A stretch of 64,000 nt of DNA. Source: an uncultured Pelagibacteraceae bacterium. GTDB taxonomy: Bacteria > Pseudomonadota > Alphaproteobacteria > Pelagibacterales > Pelagibacteraceae. Location: assembly GCA_902524535.1 (NCBI GenBank), contig CABZDR010000001.1, positions 310,001 to 374,000 of the forward strand, written 5' to 3'. Below the pieces are notes generated by a model. The model was not told the origin of the DNA, did no database searches, and saw only the letters and a program-made list of their open reading frames with translations. The translations under genes and the position numbers were made by a program. Positions 9,847 through 17,912 of the stretch are shown here, piece after piece. Within the stretch, counting starts at the first letter, position 1; each line of letters begins with the position of its first letter.

Positions 9847-10422
9847 TTAAATTCTTAAAAACGGCCTAAGTTCTCTTAGGCCGTTTTTTTTTATCCAAGA
9901 TATTCCTGCAAACCCAATAACTTTAGTGAGCCTAAGTTTTTTATAATTATTTTCATCAATTCCTCCCAATGCTATAAAATTAATGTCTTCAAACATAACC
10001 GCAAGGTTAAATTTTATTGTTGAAAGAAACTTCTGATTTTTTTTTGATTTAAATATAGGCGATAAGAAAATTTTAGAACATTTTTGCAATTTTTTTATTC
10101 TAATTTCATTCACATTATGTGCCGATCCAATTATCTCAAATTTATTAGGTAAAGAATGTTTTGAGGCAAAGTTGAGACTGTTGTTGAAAGAGGGGATATA
10201 TACACCGCTTAGACCTAATCTTAGTGCTAATTTAATATTATTAGATAAATATAAATTTCTATTATCAATTTTACAGAATTTTTGAATAGACTTTATTTCA
10301 TCTATTTTTAATTTTTTATTATAGTTTCGAAATATTAGGTCTATATTTTTTTCTAAATTTGTTAATTCATCTATGTTATATTTATCTATAAAATAAAATA
10401 TATACGGATTTTTTCTTTGCAT
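9847..10422 (-). CDS. Divergent ThiE/TenI-family protein (thiamine-phosphate synthase-like)
   Basis: A 191-aa TIM-barrel protein of the ThiE/TenI superfamily. Family-like segments are IGSAHNVNEI, FLSPIFKSKK (compare the GPIF-T region), FIALGGIDENN and GFAGISWI. The N-terminal substrate-binding segment, usually of the QLREK type, reads IFRNYNKK, and overall conservation is low, so thiamine-phosphate synthase activity is possible but not certain. Its C-terminal NGLRELRPFL residues are encoded by the porin terminator hairpin. Its start overlaps the divergent yggS start by 6 bp. No thiamin riboswitch fits upstream because there is no intergenic space. Confidence 0.65.
   Translation of the reverse strand: MQRKNPYIFYFIDKYNIDELTNLEKNIDLIFRNYNKKLKIDEIKSIQKFCKIDNRNLYLSNNIKLALRLGLSGVYIPSFNNSLNFASKHSLPNKFEIIGSAHNVNEIRIKKLQKCSKIFLSPIFKSKKNQKFLSTIKFNLAVMFEDINFIALGGIDENNYKKLRLTKVIGFAGISWIKKNGLRELRPFLRI
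9857..9892. terminator. Bidirectional intrinsic terminator of the porin gene
   Basis: A perfect 10-bp stem, ACGGCCTAAG (9861-9870) with CTTAGGCCGT (9875-9884), a TTCT loop, and A/T flanks (AAAA before, a T run after) that can pair further. It ends porin transcription. The same bases encode the last residues of the convergent ThiE-like protein, so the terminator lies inside that gene's coding sequence. Confidence 0.93.
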
Positions 10423-11070
10423 AAAACTATCTCTAATTTAGTGTCTATAGAAAACGAACTCAAGTCTGGAAATGAACATGATTTGAAAGCCAAAATAATT
10501 GCAGTAACGAAAACTTTTCCTATAAGTGAAATCAAACCGTTAATTGATCATGGCCACCTACATTATGGTGAAAATAAAGTTCAAGAAGCTCTTGAAAAGT
10601 GGAATGAGATAAAAAAAGAAGTTAAGAACATTAAACTTCATATGATTGGCAAACTCCAAACCAATAAAGTTAAGTTTGTAGTTCCATTATTTGATTATAT
10701 TCATTCTTTAGATAATTTAAAATTAGCTCAAAAAATTTCTTCAGAGCAAAAAAAAATTAATAAAAAATTAAAAATTTTCATACAAGTAAATATTGGCAAT
10801 GAAGATCAAAAAAGTGGTATTCATAAAAATGAAGTTATGAGTTTTTATAAAAAATGTATTAATGATCTTAGTTTAGATATAATTGGTTTAATGTGTATCC
10901 CACCCATAAAAGGAGATAAAAATGAATATTTTAAATTGATGAACGATTTAAGCAAATCTATTGGCCTCGATGAGTTAAGTATGGGCATGTCATCAGATTA
11001 TTTAGAAGCAATATCTCATGGTGCTACTTATGTAAGAATTGGTTCAAAAATTTTCGGAGAGCGATCTTAA
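10417..11070 (+). CDS. yggS: YggS-family PLP homeostasis protein
   Basis: Single-domain PLP-binding protein of the fold-type III barrel, involved in vitamin B6 and amino-acid homeostasis. The PLP lysine lies in IIAVTKTFP, followed by HYGENKVQEALEKW, HMIGKLQTNK, IQVNIGNEDQKSGI and the terminal SMGMSSDYLEAISHGATYVRIG, all family signatures. The TTG at 10417 gives an N-terminal helix of the normal length; the alternative GTG at 10441 would shorten it by 8 residues. The TTG start overlaps the ATG of the divergent ThiE-like gene. The stop is shared with the convergent L,D-transpeptidase (TTAA). Confidence 0.92.
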   Translation: MHKTISNLVSIENELKSGNEHDLKAKIIAVTKTFPISEIKPLIDHGHLHYGENKVQEALEKWNEIKKEVKNIKLHMIGKLQTNKVKFVVPLFDYIHSLDNLKLAQKISSEQKKINKKLKIFIQVNIGNEDQKSGIHKNEVMSFYKKCINDLSLDIIGLMCIPPIKGDKNEYFKLMNDLSKSIGLDELSMGMSSDYLEAISHGATYVRIGSKIFGERS

Positions 11071-11558
11071 AGAATTTGAATTTTTGTTTTTTTGTTTATT
11101 AGTTTTAATAAAATTAACAAATCATTTTTTTTTAATGCTATACAGCCTAAAGTTTTTTTATAGTTCTTTGTTAAATGAATGAATATTGCGCTACCTTTAT
11201 TTTTTTTTGTTTTTTTTGTGTTGTATTCAATTGGTATTAAAACATCATAGTTTGTTTTTTTCTGAAATAATTTTTCATGTCCAATCTTGTTGTTTACTTT
11301 AATTAATTTATTGTAATTTTTACTTTTTACATCATCACACCATCCCATTAATTTATTTATTTCTTTTTTTCTTAATTTTGTGACAAGATTCTTTATTCTA
11401 TCCTTTCGATAAAAAACTAGCCCTAAAGAAAAAATACCTTTTGGAGTTTTCTTGTCACCCTCAATTTTGTTAGATGTGGTACCATTTTTGCCAATACAGC
11501 ATTTAAACTTAAAATCATCGTATAAAAGAGTTTCTTTATTTTTTAATATAATTCGCAT
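11067..11558 (-). CDS. L,D-transpeptidase catalytic-domain protein (YkuD family)
   Basis: A 163-aa protein consisting almost entirely of a YkuD domain, the fold of peptidoglycan 3-3 cross-linking and lipoprotein-attaching enzymes. The catalytic motif is IHLTKNYKKTLGCIAL, with His, Gly-Cys and the nucleophile Cys in the usual spacing; an upstream DKKTPKGIFSLG segment is also typical. I use the ATG at 11558; a TTG at 11579 would add 7 residues and overlap the next gene. No signal peptide is visible, so export is unclear. Very Lys-rich. Confidence 0.85.
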   Translation of the reverse strand: MRIILKNKETLLYDDFKFKCCIGKNGTTSNKIEGDKKTPKGIFSLGLVFYRKDRIKNLVTKLRKKEINKLMGWCDDVKSKNYNKLIKVNNKIGHEKLFQKKTNYDVLIPIEYNTKKTKKNKGSAIFIHLTKNYKKTLGCIALKKNDLLILLKLINKKTKIQIL

Positions 11559-11569
11559 ACTTTTAAATA

Positions 11570-12130
11570 ATGATTTCAAAAATTTTAATAATTTATGAAT
11601 ATCAAATTTTATATAAGATATTAAGTGAAATTAAAGAATATTTAAATTTTGAAATTTTAGATGTTGATAAAAATAAATTCCAAGAATTAAAATTTGACAA
11701 ATTTGAAAATTACATAATTGTGAGTTCAGTAAAACCTATTAATTATAAAAATAGTTTTGTTTTAGAAAATTTGCCGATTAAAATAGATAAATTGATACAA
11801 ACAATAAATATAAATTTTTTAAAGAAAAATTTTATTAAAAATTCCGATGTAAAAATTGGTAAATATAAACTTGACTTAAACTCTAGAAAAATAATTTTAG
11901 ACAATTTAAGTCTAAGTTTAACAGAAAAAGAGCTTGAAATGATTATTTTTATAAATTCAAACAGCAATGTAACTATTAAAGAATTACAAAATAATGTTTG
12001 GGGCTATTCATCAAATCTAGAAACTCATACTGTAGAAACTCACATTTACAGACTAAGAAAAAAAATGAAAGATAAATTTGGAGATGATGTATTTATTCGA
12101 AATTCACAAAAAGGATATAAGATAAATTGA
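11570..12130 (+). CDS. OmpR-type winged-helix regulator with degenerate receiver domain
   Basis: A 186-aa protein. Residues about 95-186 form a clear Trans_reg_C winged helix: SLTEKELEMIIF, LQNNVWGY, HTVETHIYRLRKKM and SQKGYKIN match the OmpR/PhoB DNA-binding domain. The first 90 residues occupy the place of a receiver domain but lack the acidic pair after beta-1 and an obvious phospho-acceptor Asp, and no histidine kinase gene is adjacent. It may act as a phosphorylation-independent regulator. Its TGA stop overlaps the TTG start of the ArfA-like gene. Confidence 0.82.
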   Translation: MISKILIIYEYQILYKILSEIKEYLNFEILDVDKNKFQELKFDKFENYIIVSSVKPINYKNSFVLENLPIKIDKLIQTININFLKKNFIKNSDVKIGKYKLDLNSRKIILDNLSLSLTEKELEMIIFINSNSNVTIKELQNNVWGYSSNLETHTVETHIYRLRKKMKDKFGDDVFIRNSQKGYKIN

Positions 12131-12231
12131 AAAAAAATCCTGTAGCCAAGACTCTATCAAATAGAAAATTTAAACCAAAGATTATCAAACCAAAAAAAGG
12201 AAAAGGTAGTTTTAAGAGAAAAAAAAATTAA
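12127..12231 (+). CDS. arfA: ArfA-like alternative ribosome-rescue factor (34 aa)
   Basis: A short open frame whose product contains KFKPKIIKPKKGKGSFKRKK. The KKGKGSY/F-(K/R)RK core following an F-(K/R)-P/Q-(K/R)-V/I segment is the signature of ArfA, which lets release factor 2 free ribosomes stalled on non-stop mRNA. The N-terminal NPVAKTL also resembles alphaproteobacterial ArfA. The start is TTG within ATTGA, overlapping the stop of the upstream regulator, a layout used repeatedly in this window. The TAA stop shares TTAA with the convergent kinase gene. The gene has its own stop codon, unlike E. coli arfA, whose message is cleaved before the stop. Confidence 0.75.
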   Translation: MKKNPVAKTLSNRKFKPKIIKPKKGKGSFKRKKN

Positions 12232-13157
12232 AGTCTTGCTCCCATTTGCTGAATTATTTTTGAAGACATTTCTGTACCTTTTTCCAAACAATCTTTTTGT
12301 GAAAAATTATTTAAATAACCATGAAGATAGCCACTAGCGAATAGATCTCCGGCACCTGTTAAATCAACTATATTCAAATTTTTTTTAATTCCAGTCTCAG
12401 TTATGCTACTTCCTTTTATTGAAACAGCGCCTTTTTCTCCCCTAGTTACTATTATTAATTTATTCACTTCTTTTGCAAAATTAATAACTTCATCAAAATT
12501 ATTCGTACTTATTAAAGACATAATTTCCTCTTCATTTGCAAAAACTATATCTAACTTATTCTTTACTAAATTTAAAAAATGAGACTTGTGTCTATCCACA
12601 CAAAATTTGTCTGAGAGAGACATTGCAACTTTATTTGCATTATTAATTGCTTTATCAAATGCTTTTTTTGGCTCGCCCTCATCCCATAGATATCCTTCTA
12701 AAAATATCATTTCACTTTTTTTGATTGCGCCAACATTTACGTCATTCTCGTTGATTTTTCCTGCAGTTCCAAGAAAAGTACACATTGTTCTTTCTGAGTC
12801 TGGTGTAACTAAAATCAAACAGGTGCCAGTAGGTAAATCCTCTTTTTTTTTAGAATAGATATAATTTACATTTTCACTTTTAAGTCCTATCTCGTATTTT
12901 TCTCCAAGATCATCATCAGATATCTTTCCTAAAAAACCAACTTCATTTTTAAGTTGAGACAACCCAACTATTGAATTGGCGACTGAACCACCCGAGATAG
13001 TTTTTTCAATTTTTAGATTTGATAATAAATTTTGGAACTCATTTTGATCAAATATTAACTTCATGTTACCTTTAGCTAAATTGTTTTGATCTAAAAAGCT
13101 TTCTTCTACTTTACAAATAACGTCAACTATAGCATTTCCGATACCTAAAATTTTCAT
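12228..13157 (-). CDS. PfkB-family carbohydrate/nucleoside kinase (adenosine-kinase-like)
   Basis: A 309-aa ribokinase-fold kinase. The N-terminal GNAIVDV and the glycine-rich GGSVANSIVGLSQL near residue 56 plus the C-terminal anion-hole motif DLTGAGDLFASGYLHG, containing the catalytic Asp, define PfkB. The overall pattern, including CTFLGTAG and ANEEEI, resembles alphaproteobacterial adenosine kinase-like proteins, but the acceptor substrate cannot be fixed from sequence alone. It is the last gene of the grpE-dnaK-dnaJ-dapB-nth series, one base after nth. Confidence 0.88.
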   Translation of the reverse strand: MKILGIGNAIVDVICKVEESFLDQNNLAKGNMKLIFDQNEFQNLLSNLKIEKTISGGSVANSIVGLSQLKNEVGFLGKISDDDLGEKYEIGLKSENVNYIYSKKKEDLPTGTCLILVTPDSERTMCTFLGTAGKINENDVNVGAIKKSEMIFLEGYLWDEGEPKKAFDKAINNANKVAMSLSDKFCVDRHKSHFLNLVKNKLDIVFANEEEIMSLISTNNFDEVINFAKEVNKLIIVTRGEKGAVSIKGSSITETGIKKNLNIVDLTGAGDLFASGYLHGYLNNFSQKDCLEKGTEMSSKIIQQMGARL

Positions 13158-13158
13158 A

Positions 13159-13812
13159 TCAAGCTTTCAAAGTTTTGACTGATTTTTTTCTGTTAGGATA
13201 ACAAGTAGTGCAAATTTTACAAGTTAATCCATAACAATCCCTAGCTTTGCAATATTCTCTTCCGTAATAAATAATTTGTAGATGTAATTTATTCCAATTT
13301 TTTTTGGGAAATAATCTTTTTAAATCCTTTTCAGTTTGAACAACACTTTTGCCATTTGTAAGGCCCCATCTCTGAGCAAGTCGGTGAATATGGGTATCTA
13401 TAGCAAAAGCAGGAAAACCAAATCCCTGAGACATTACCACACTCGCAGTTTTGTGACCTACACCAGGCAGTTTTTCTAATTCTTCGAATGTTTTTGGCAC
13501 TTTTCCACCATGTTCGTTAATTAGTATTTTTGAGAGATTGTAAATACTTTTAGCTTTGACTCTAAAGATACCAATTTTTTTTATTAATCTCTCAATTTTT
13601 TTTCGCCCTAATCTTACAAAATGTTCAGGTCGGTGATATTTTGGGTAAATATTTTTTGTAACATTATTCACATTGATATCAGTGCATTGAGCTGACAATA
13701 AAACAGAAATGAGAAGTGTAAAAACATTTCTACTTTTTAAAGGAACTTTAATTGTTGGGTAGGTTTTATTTAAAATTTTAAGAATTGTCTTAGCTCTCTG
13801 TATTTCATTCAT
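13159..13812 (-). CDS. nth: Endonuclease III, DNA glycosylase/AP lyase
   Basis: Bifunctional glycosylase for oxidised pyrimidines. The helix-hairpin-helix reads LEKLPGVGHKTASVV and supplies the catalytic Lys; the catalytic Asp lies in AIDTHIHRLAQRWGL. The C-terminal iron-sulfur loop is present but with unusual Cys spacing: CKARDCYGLTCKICTTC has C-x4-C-x4-C-x2-C-x2-C instead of C-x6-C-x2-C-x5-C. At 217 aa it has normal length. ATG overlaps the dapB stop by one base. Confidence 0.95.
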   Translation of the reverse strand: MNEIQRAKTILKILNKTYPTIKVPLKSRNVFTLLISVLLSAQCTDINVNNVTKNIYPKYHRPEHFVRLGRKKIERLIKKIGIFRVKAKSIYNLSKILINEHGGKVPKTFEELEKLPGVGHKTASVVMSQGFGFPAFAIDTHIHRLAQRWGLTNGKSVVQTEKDLKRLFPKKNWNKLHLQIIYYGREYCKARDCYGLTCKICTTCYPNRKKSVKTLKA

Positions 13813-14588
13813 TATTTGAAATTCATAAGATCTCTCATTGAATAAAGGCCTGGCTTTTTAGTCATTAACCACCTTGCAGCTGATAAGGCTCCTTCTGAAT
13901 ATAAAGCCCTGTCAAAAGCTTCATGATTAAGAGTGATTATTTCTTTACCACTTGAGAATTTTACTTCATGTTCTCCGATAATTTCACCTTTCCTAACAGA
14001 ATTGAAGTTTATTCTATTGCTATAAGGAAAAGTTTTTTTATTAAGATATTTTCTTCCAATAATATTGTGAAAGTTTTTGTTTTTACCAGTAGCTATTCCT
14101 TTTGCTAACATTAATGCTGTTCCTGAAGGAAAATCTTTTTTATGCTTATGGTGGACTTCCAAAATTTTACTCAAAAATTTTTTTCCCAAAGAACCAGATG
14201 CAATTTCAGTCAAATACATTAAAAGATTTATCCCTAAACTCATATTTCCAGCTTTTAAAATTGGAATTTTTTTTGAATATTTTTCAATTAAGCTCTCCTC
14301 TTTTTTTGAAAAACCAGTAGTTCCTATTACAACCCTTTTTTTAAATTTTAAGGCAATCTTTAATATTTCAAATGTACATTTAGGAATTGTAAAATCTATG
14401 ATTAAATCTACTTTTTTAAAAACCTTATGAGTATTTAAGTCAATAGCGATACCATTAATTTTCTTATTAATCCTTTTGCTTTCTGTTAATGCAGTTATTT
14501 TAAAGTTATGATCTTTTTTGGCTGATTTAATTATTTGGCTACCCATTCGGCCCATACATCCAGTAATTGCTAAATTTATTTTTTTCAT
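13812..14588 (-). CDS. dapB: DapB, 4-hydroxy-tetrahydrodipicolinate reductase
   Basis: NAD(P)H-dependent step of diaminopimelate and lysine synthesis. The nucleotide-binding GCMGRMG sits at residues 10-16 and the catalytic EVHHKHKKDFPSGTAL (His/Lys) is in the second domain. I start at the ATG at 14588, giving 258 aa: it begins directly with MKKINLAITG and forms a TGATG overlap with the small membrane-protein gene upstream. The longer frame to 14639 adds 17 residues that run into that gene and are not family-like. Confidence 0.95.
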   Translation of the reverse strand: MKKINLAITGCMGRMGSQIIKSAKKDHNFKITALTESKRINKKINGIAIDLNTHKVFKKVDLIIDFTIPKCTFEILKIALKFKKRVVIGTTGFSKKEESLIEKYSKKIPILKAGNMSLGINLLMYLTEIASGSLGKKFLSKILEVHHKHKKDFPSGTALMLAKGIATGKNKNFHNIIGRKYLNKKTFPYSNRINFNSVRKGEIIGEHEVKFSSGKEIITLNHEAFDRALYSEGALSAARWLMTKKPGLYSMRDLMNFK

Positions 14589-14755
14589 CAAAAGATTAAA
14601 TATGTAACTATCACAATGGATGAAACAATTACAGACCAAATGAGTAAATTTTTGAAAAATAATTTTAATTTTGAATTCGTTTCAATAAAGCCTGGAAGAA
14701 CAAGAAACAAAACTGCAATTAAAAAGATAACTGAGATTATTTGATCTAACCCCAT
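14588..14755 (-). CDS. Small two-helix membrane protein (55 aa), unknown function
   Basis: Open frame from ATG (complement of 14753-14755), four bases downstream of the dnaJ stop, to a TGA that overlaps the dapB ATG (TGATG). The product begins MGLDQIISVIFLIAVLFLVL, then PGFIETNSKLKLFFKNLLIW and a second hydrophobic stretch SVIVSSIVIVTYLIF. Two transmembrane helices with a polar, basic linker are predicted by eye. The fit between two operon genes on both sides, with a coupled stop-start, argues for a real gene. I do not recognise a family. Confidence 0.68.
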   Translation of the reverse strand: MGLDQIISVIFLIAVLFLVLPGFIETNSKLKLFFKNLLIWSVIVSSIVIVTYLIF

Positions 14756-14758
14756 TTT

Positions 14759-15895
14759 TTAACTCTTCCAAAAATCTTTTGCTTTCTGAAAAAATTTTTT
14801 AATACTTGGGTTAGATTTTTCATTTTCTATTTTTCTAAACTGCTCTAATAGTTCTTTTTGTTCTTTATTTAAGTTAACCGGCACTTCTGTTTTTACTTGG
14901 ACATACAGGTCTCCAAAGTCCCCTTTACGCATGAAAGGCATTCCTTTTCCTTTAAGTCTAAACTGTTTTCCATCTTGAGTACCATCAGGTATTTTAATTT
15001 TCGCTTTTTTTCCATCTATAGTTGGAATCTCTATCGTAGTTCCAAGTGCAGCATCTGCAATTGATATTGGGAATTCAAAAAATAAATTTACATCTGATCT
15101 TTTAAATAAATCATGAGATTTTACATTAATAAATAAATATAAATCACCAGATGCACCTCCTCTTGTTCCTGCCTCACCTTTACCTGCTAGTCGTATTCTA
15201 GTACCATCATCTACTCCCTTAGGTATCGTTACAGAGATTTTTTTTGTAATTTGATTATTGCCCTGTCCGTTGCAATTAGAGCATGGATTTGTAATTTCTT
15301 CTCCACTGCCCACACATTGAGGGCAAGTTTGTTGCACTGTAAAAAAGCCTTGATTTGATCGAACCCTTCCGTTACCACCGCAATAACTACATCTGTCAGG
15401 TGTTGTACCTGGCTTTGATCCATTTCCTTTACAAGTATTACATTTCTCTGAAGTTGAAAATTGTATATTTTGTTTTTTTCCAGAGTATGCTTCTTCTAAA
15501 GTTATTGATAGATCATATCTTAGATCTGAACCTCTATTATTAGAACTTCTTCCCCTTGATCCTCTTCTGCTACCACCAAAATCTCCAAAAAAATCTTCAA
15601 AGATATCTGAAAAATCGGTACCACCAAAACCACCAAAACCACTGAAGCCACCTTGACCACCTCCTCCATTCTCGAAAGCCGCGTGACCAAAATTATCATA
15701 GTTTTCTTTTTTCGATTTATCAGAAAGTACACCATAAGCTTCACTCGCTTCTTTAAATTTCTCTTCTGCTGTTTTGTCGTTAGGATTTTTGTCTGGATGA
15801 TATTTAACTGCTAATTTTCTGTATGCAGACTTTAGTTGCTCAGGGCTTGCATCTTTTCCTACGCCAAGGACATCATAGTAATCTCTTTTAGCCAT
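14759..15895 (-). CDS. dnaJ: DnaJ, Hsp40 co-chaperone
   Basis: Stimulates DnaK ATP hydrolysis and delivers substrates. The J domain has the HPD motif (YHPDKNPN near residue 33), followed by a Gly/Phe-rich linker, four CxxCxGxG-type zinc repeats ([32 protein letters not shown]) and the two C-terminal beta domains. At 378 aa it is a full-length type I DnaJ. It follows dnaK by 28 bp in the operon. Confidence 0.97.
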   Translation of the reverse strand: MAKRDYYDVLGVGKDASPEQLKSAYRKLAVKYHPDKNPNDKTAEEKFKEASEAYGVLSDKSKKENYDNFGHAAFENGGGGQGGFSGFGGFGGTDFSDIFEDFFGDFGGSRRGSRGRSSNNRGSDLRYDLSITLEEAYSGKKQNIQFSTSEKCNTCKGNGSKPGTTPDRCSYCGGNGRVRSNQGFFTVQQTCPQCVGSGEEITNPCSNCNGQGNNQITKKISVTIPKGVDDGTRIRLAGKGEAGTRGGASGDLYLFINVKSHDLFKRSDVNLFFEFPISIADAALGTTIEIPTIDGKKAKIKIPDGTQDGKQFRLKGKGMPFMRKGDFGDLYVQVKTEVPVNLNKEQKELLEQFRKIENEKSNPSIKKFFQKAKDFWKS

Positions 15896-15923
15896 GTATT
15901 AAACCTGGACAAATAGATGTCAG

Positions 15924-17849
15924 TTAAGCGCTTTTTTCTTTATTCTCGTCTTTTACTTCTTCAAAGTCAGCATCAACAACATTATCGTCTTTTTTTCCCT
16001 TTTCGTCTTTACCATCATCTTTATCAGAAGATGGTTTTGTACTTTGTTGTGATTTATAAATAGCCTCACCAAGTTTCATCGAAGCTTGAACTAGTGTTTC
16101 AGTTTTTTTCTTAATATCATCGGTGTTTTCACCTTTCAAAGACTCTTTAAGATCGTTTGAAGCATCTTCAATTGATTTTTTCTCAGCATCAGAGATTTTA
16201 GATCCATGTTCTTTCAAATTTTTTTCAGTTGAATGAATTAAAGTATCTGCTTGATTTCTTACATCTACAGACTCTCTTTTCTTTTTATCAGCTTCTTTGT
16301 TAGCCTCAGCATCTTTAACCATTTTTTCTATCTCTTCGTCACTTAAACCGCCAGAAGCCTGAATTTGAATTTTTTGTTCTTTACCTGTACCTTTGTCTTT
16401 TGCCGACACATTCACTATTCCGTTTGCATCGATATCAAACGTTACTTCAATTTGAGGGACACCTCTGGGTGCTGGAGCAATGCCTATTAATTCAAAATTT
16501 CCTAATAATTTATTATCAGTTGCCATTTCTCTTTCTCCCTGCAAAACTCTAATTGAAACAGCTGGCTGATTGTCTTCAGCAGTAGAAAATACCTGACTTT
16601 TTTTTGTAGGAATAGTTGTATTTTTTTCAATAAGTTTTGTAGATACTCCTCCTAGTGTCTCAATTCCAAGAGAGAGCGGTGTAACATCTAATAACAATAC
16701 ATCCTTAACATCTCCTTGTAATACACCAGCTTGGATAGCTGCACCCATTGCTACTACTTCGTCAGGGTTGACACTTTTGTTAGGGTCTTTGCCAAAAAAG
16801 TTTTTTACTTCTTCTATAACCTTTGGCATTCTAGTCATACCACCTACCATAACTACTTCATTAATATCACTTGCAGAAATTCCTGCATCTTTTAAAGCAG
16901 TTTTACATGGCGGTATCGTTCTAGCAATTAAGTCTTCAACTAAAGCTTCAAGCTTTGCTCTGGTCATCTTTAAGTTAATGTGCTTTGGTCCAGTTTTATC
17001 AGCTGTGATAAAAGGAAGATTTATGTCTGTTTGTTCTGCAGCTGAAAGTTCTATTTTAGCTTTTTCAGCAGCTTCTTTTAATCTTTGTAATGCTAATTTG
17101 TCTGATTTAAGATCAATACCGCTATCTTTCTTAAATTCGCCAATTAGATACTCTACAACAGCATTATCAAAATCTTCTCCACCTAAAAATGTATCACCAT
17201 TAGTAGATTTTACCTCAAATACACCATCACCTAATTCCAATATTGAAACATCAAAAGTTCCTCCACCCAAATCGTACACTGCTATTTTTTTATTTTGTTT
17301 TTTATCAAGTCCATACGCCAATGAAGCAGCAGTAGGTTCATTTATAATTCTTAAAACTTCTAAGCCAGCAATTTTACCAGCATCTTTAGTTGCTTGTCTT
17401 TGTGCATCGTTGAAATATGCAGGCACAGTTATAACTGCTTTAGTCACAGCCTGACCTAAGTATTTTTCAGCAGTCTCTTTCATCTTTTGAAGTATGAAAG
17501 CAGAGATTTGCGATGGTGAATACTTTTCCCCTTTTGCTTCAATCCAAGCGTCACCTTTTTCAGAATTTACAATTTTAAAAGGTGCTGCTTCGACATCTTT
17601 TTTTACTGTAGGATCATCAAAATTTCTTCCAATTAATCTTTTAACAGCAAATATAGTATTTTCAGGATTGGTTACAGCCTGTCTTTTAGCTGGCTGACCA
17701 ATTAATTTTTCATTTTCATCAGTAAATGCAACTACTGAAGGAGTGGTTCTTGCACCTTCTGCATTTTCTAAAACCTTAGCCTGTGTTCCTTCCATAATGG
17801 CAACACAAGAATTAGTAGTACCCAAATCGATTCCAATTATTTTACTCAT
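15924..17849 (-). CDS. dnaK: DnaK, Hsp70 chaperone
   Basis: ATP-dependent chaperone. Signatures are [13 protein letters not shown] at the N-terminus, [14 protein letters not shown] and [13 protein letters not shown] in the nucleotide-binding domain, the linker [13 protein letters not shown], and the substrate-binding beta domain. The C-terminal tail is charged and ends in the family-typical [12 protein letters not shown] region. At 641 aa it is full length. A heat-shock-type promoter is proposed directly upstream (17873-17900). Confidence 0.98.
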   Translation of the reverse strand: MSKIIGIDLGTTNSCVAIMEGTQAKVLENAEGARTTPSVVAFTDENEKLIGQPAKRQAVTNPENTIFAVKRLIGRNFDDPTVKKDVEAAPFKIVNSEKGDAWIEAKGEKYSPSQISAFILQKMKETAEKYLGQAVTKAVITVPAYFNDAQRQATKDAGKIAGLEVLRIINEPTAASLAYGLDKKQNKKIAVYDLGGGTFDVSILELGDGVFEVKSTNGDTFLGGEDFDNAVVEYLIGEFKKDSGIDLKSDKLALQRLKEAAEKAKIELSAAEQTDINLPFITADKTGPKHINLKMTRAKLEALVEDLIARTIPPCKTALKDAGISASDINEVVMVGGMTRMPKVIEEVKNFFGKDPNKSVNPDEVVAMGAAIQAGVLQGDVKDVLLLDVTPLSLGIETLGGVSTKLIEKNTTIPTKKSQVFSTAEDNQPAVSIRVLQGEREMATDNKLLGNFELIGIAPAPRGVPQIEVTFDIDANGIVNVSAKDKGTGKEQKIQIQASGGLSDEEIEKMVKDAEANKEADKKKRESVDVRNQADTLIHSTEKNLKEHGSKISDAEKKSIEDASNDLKESLKGENTDDIKKKTETLVQASMKLGEAIYKSQQSTKPSSDKDDGKDEKGKKDDNVVDADFEEVKDENKEKSA

Positions 17850-17872
17850 AATATTTATACCTATGTGAGTTT

Positions 17873-17900
17873 ATATAGGTGCTAAATGTAAAACTACAAG
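17873..17900 (-). promoter_or_regulatory. Putative RpoH (heat-shock sigma) promoter for dnaK
   Basis: On the minus strand, CTTGTA (complement of 17895-17900), a 16-bp spacer and CTATAT (complement of 17873-17878) resemble the alphaproteobacterial RpoH pattern CTTGAA-N16/17-C(C/T)TATNT. It lies between the grpE stop and the dnaK ATG, 23 bp upstream of the start codon. No CIRCE inverted repeat is seen. The AT richness makes chance matches possible. Confidence 0.45.
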
Positions 17901-17912
17901 TTGGCCTCATAA

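Noticed and set aside
10417-10422. Thiamin riboswitch before the ThiE-like gene
   Set aside because: There is no intergenic space; the start overlaps yggS.
16768-17454. 228-aa open frame antisense to dnaK
   Set aside because: Mirror-frame shadow of the highly constrained dnaK coding sequence; no start context and no recognisable motif. The same applies to other antisense frames over leuS, maeB, nusA, infB and katG.
17850-17912. CIRCE element before dnaK
   Set aside because: GGTGCTAAA (17878-17886) faintly resembles one arm on inspection, but no paired TTAGCACTC/GAGTGCTAA inverted repeat with a 9-bp spacer is present.
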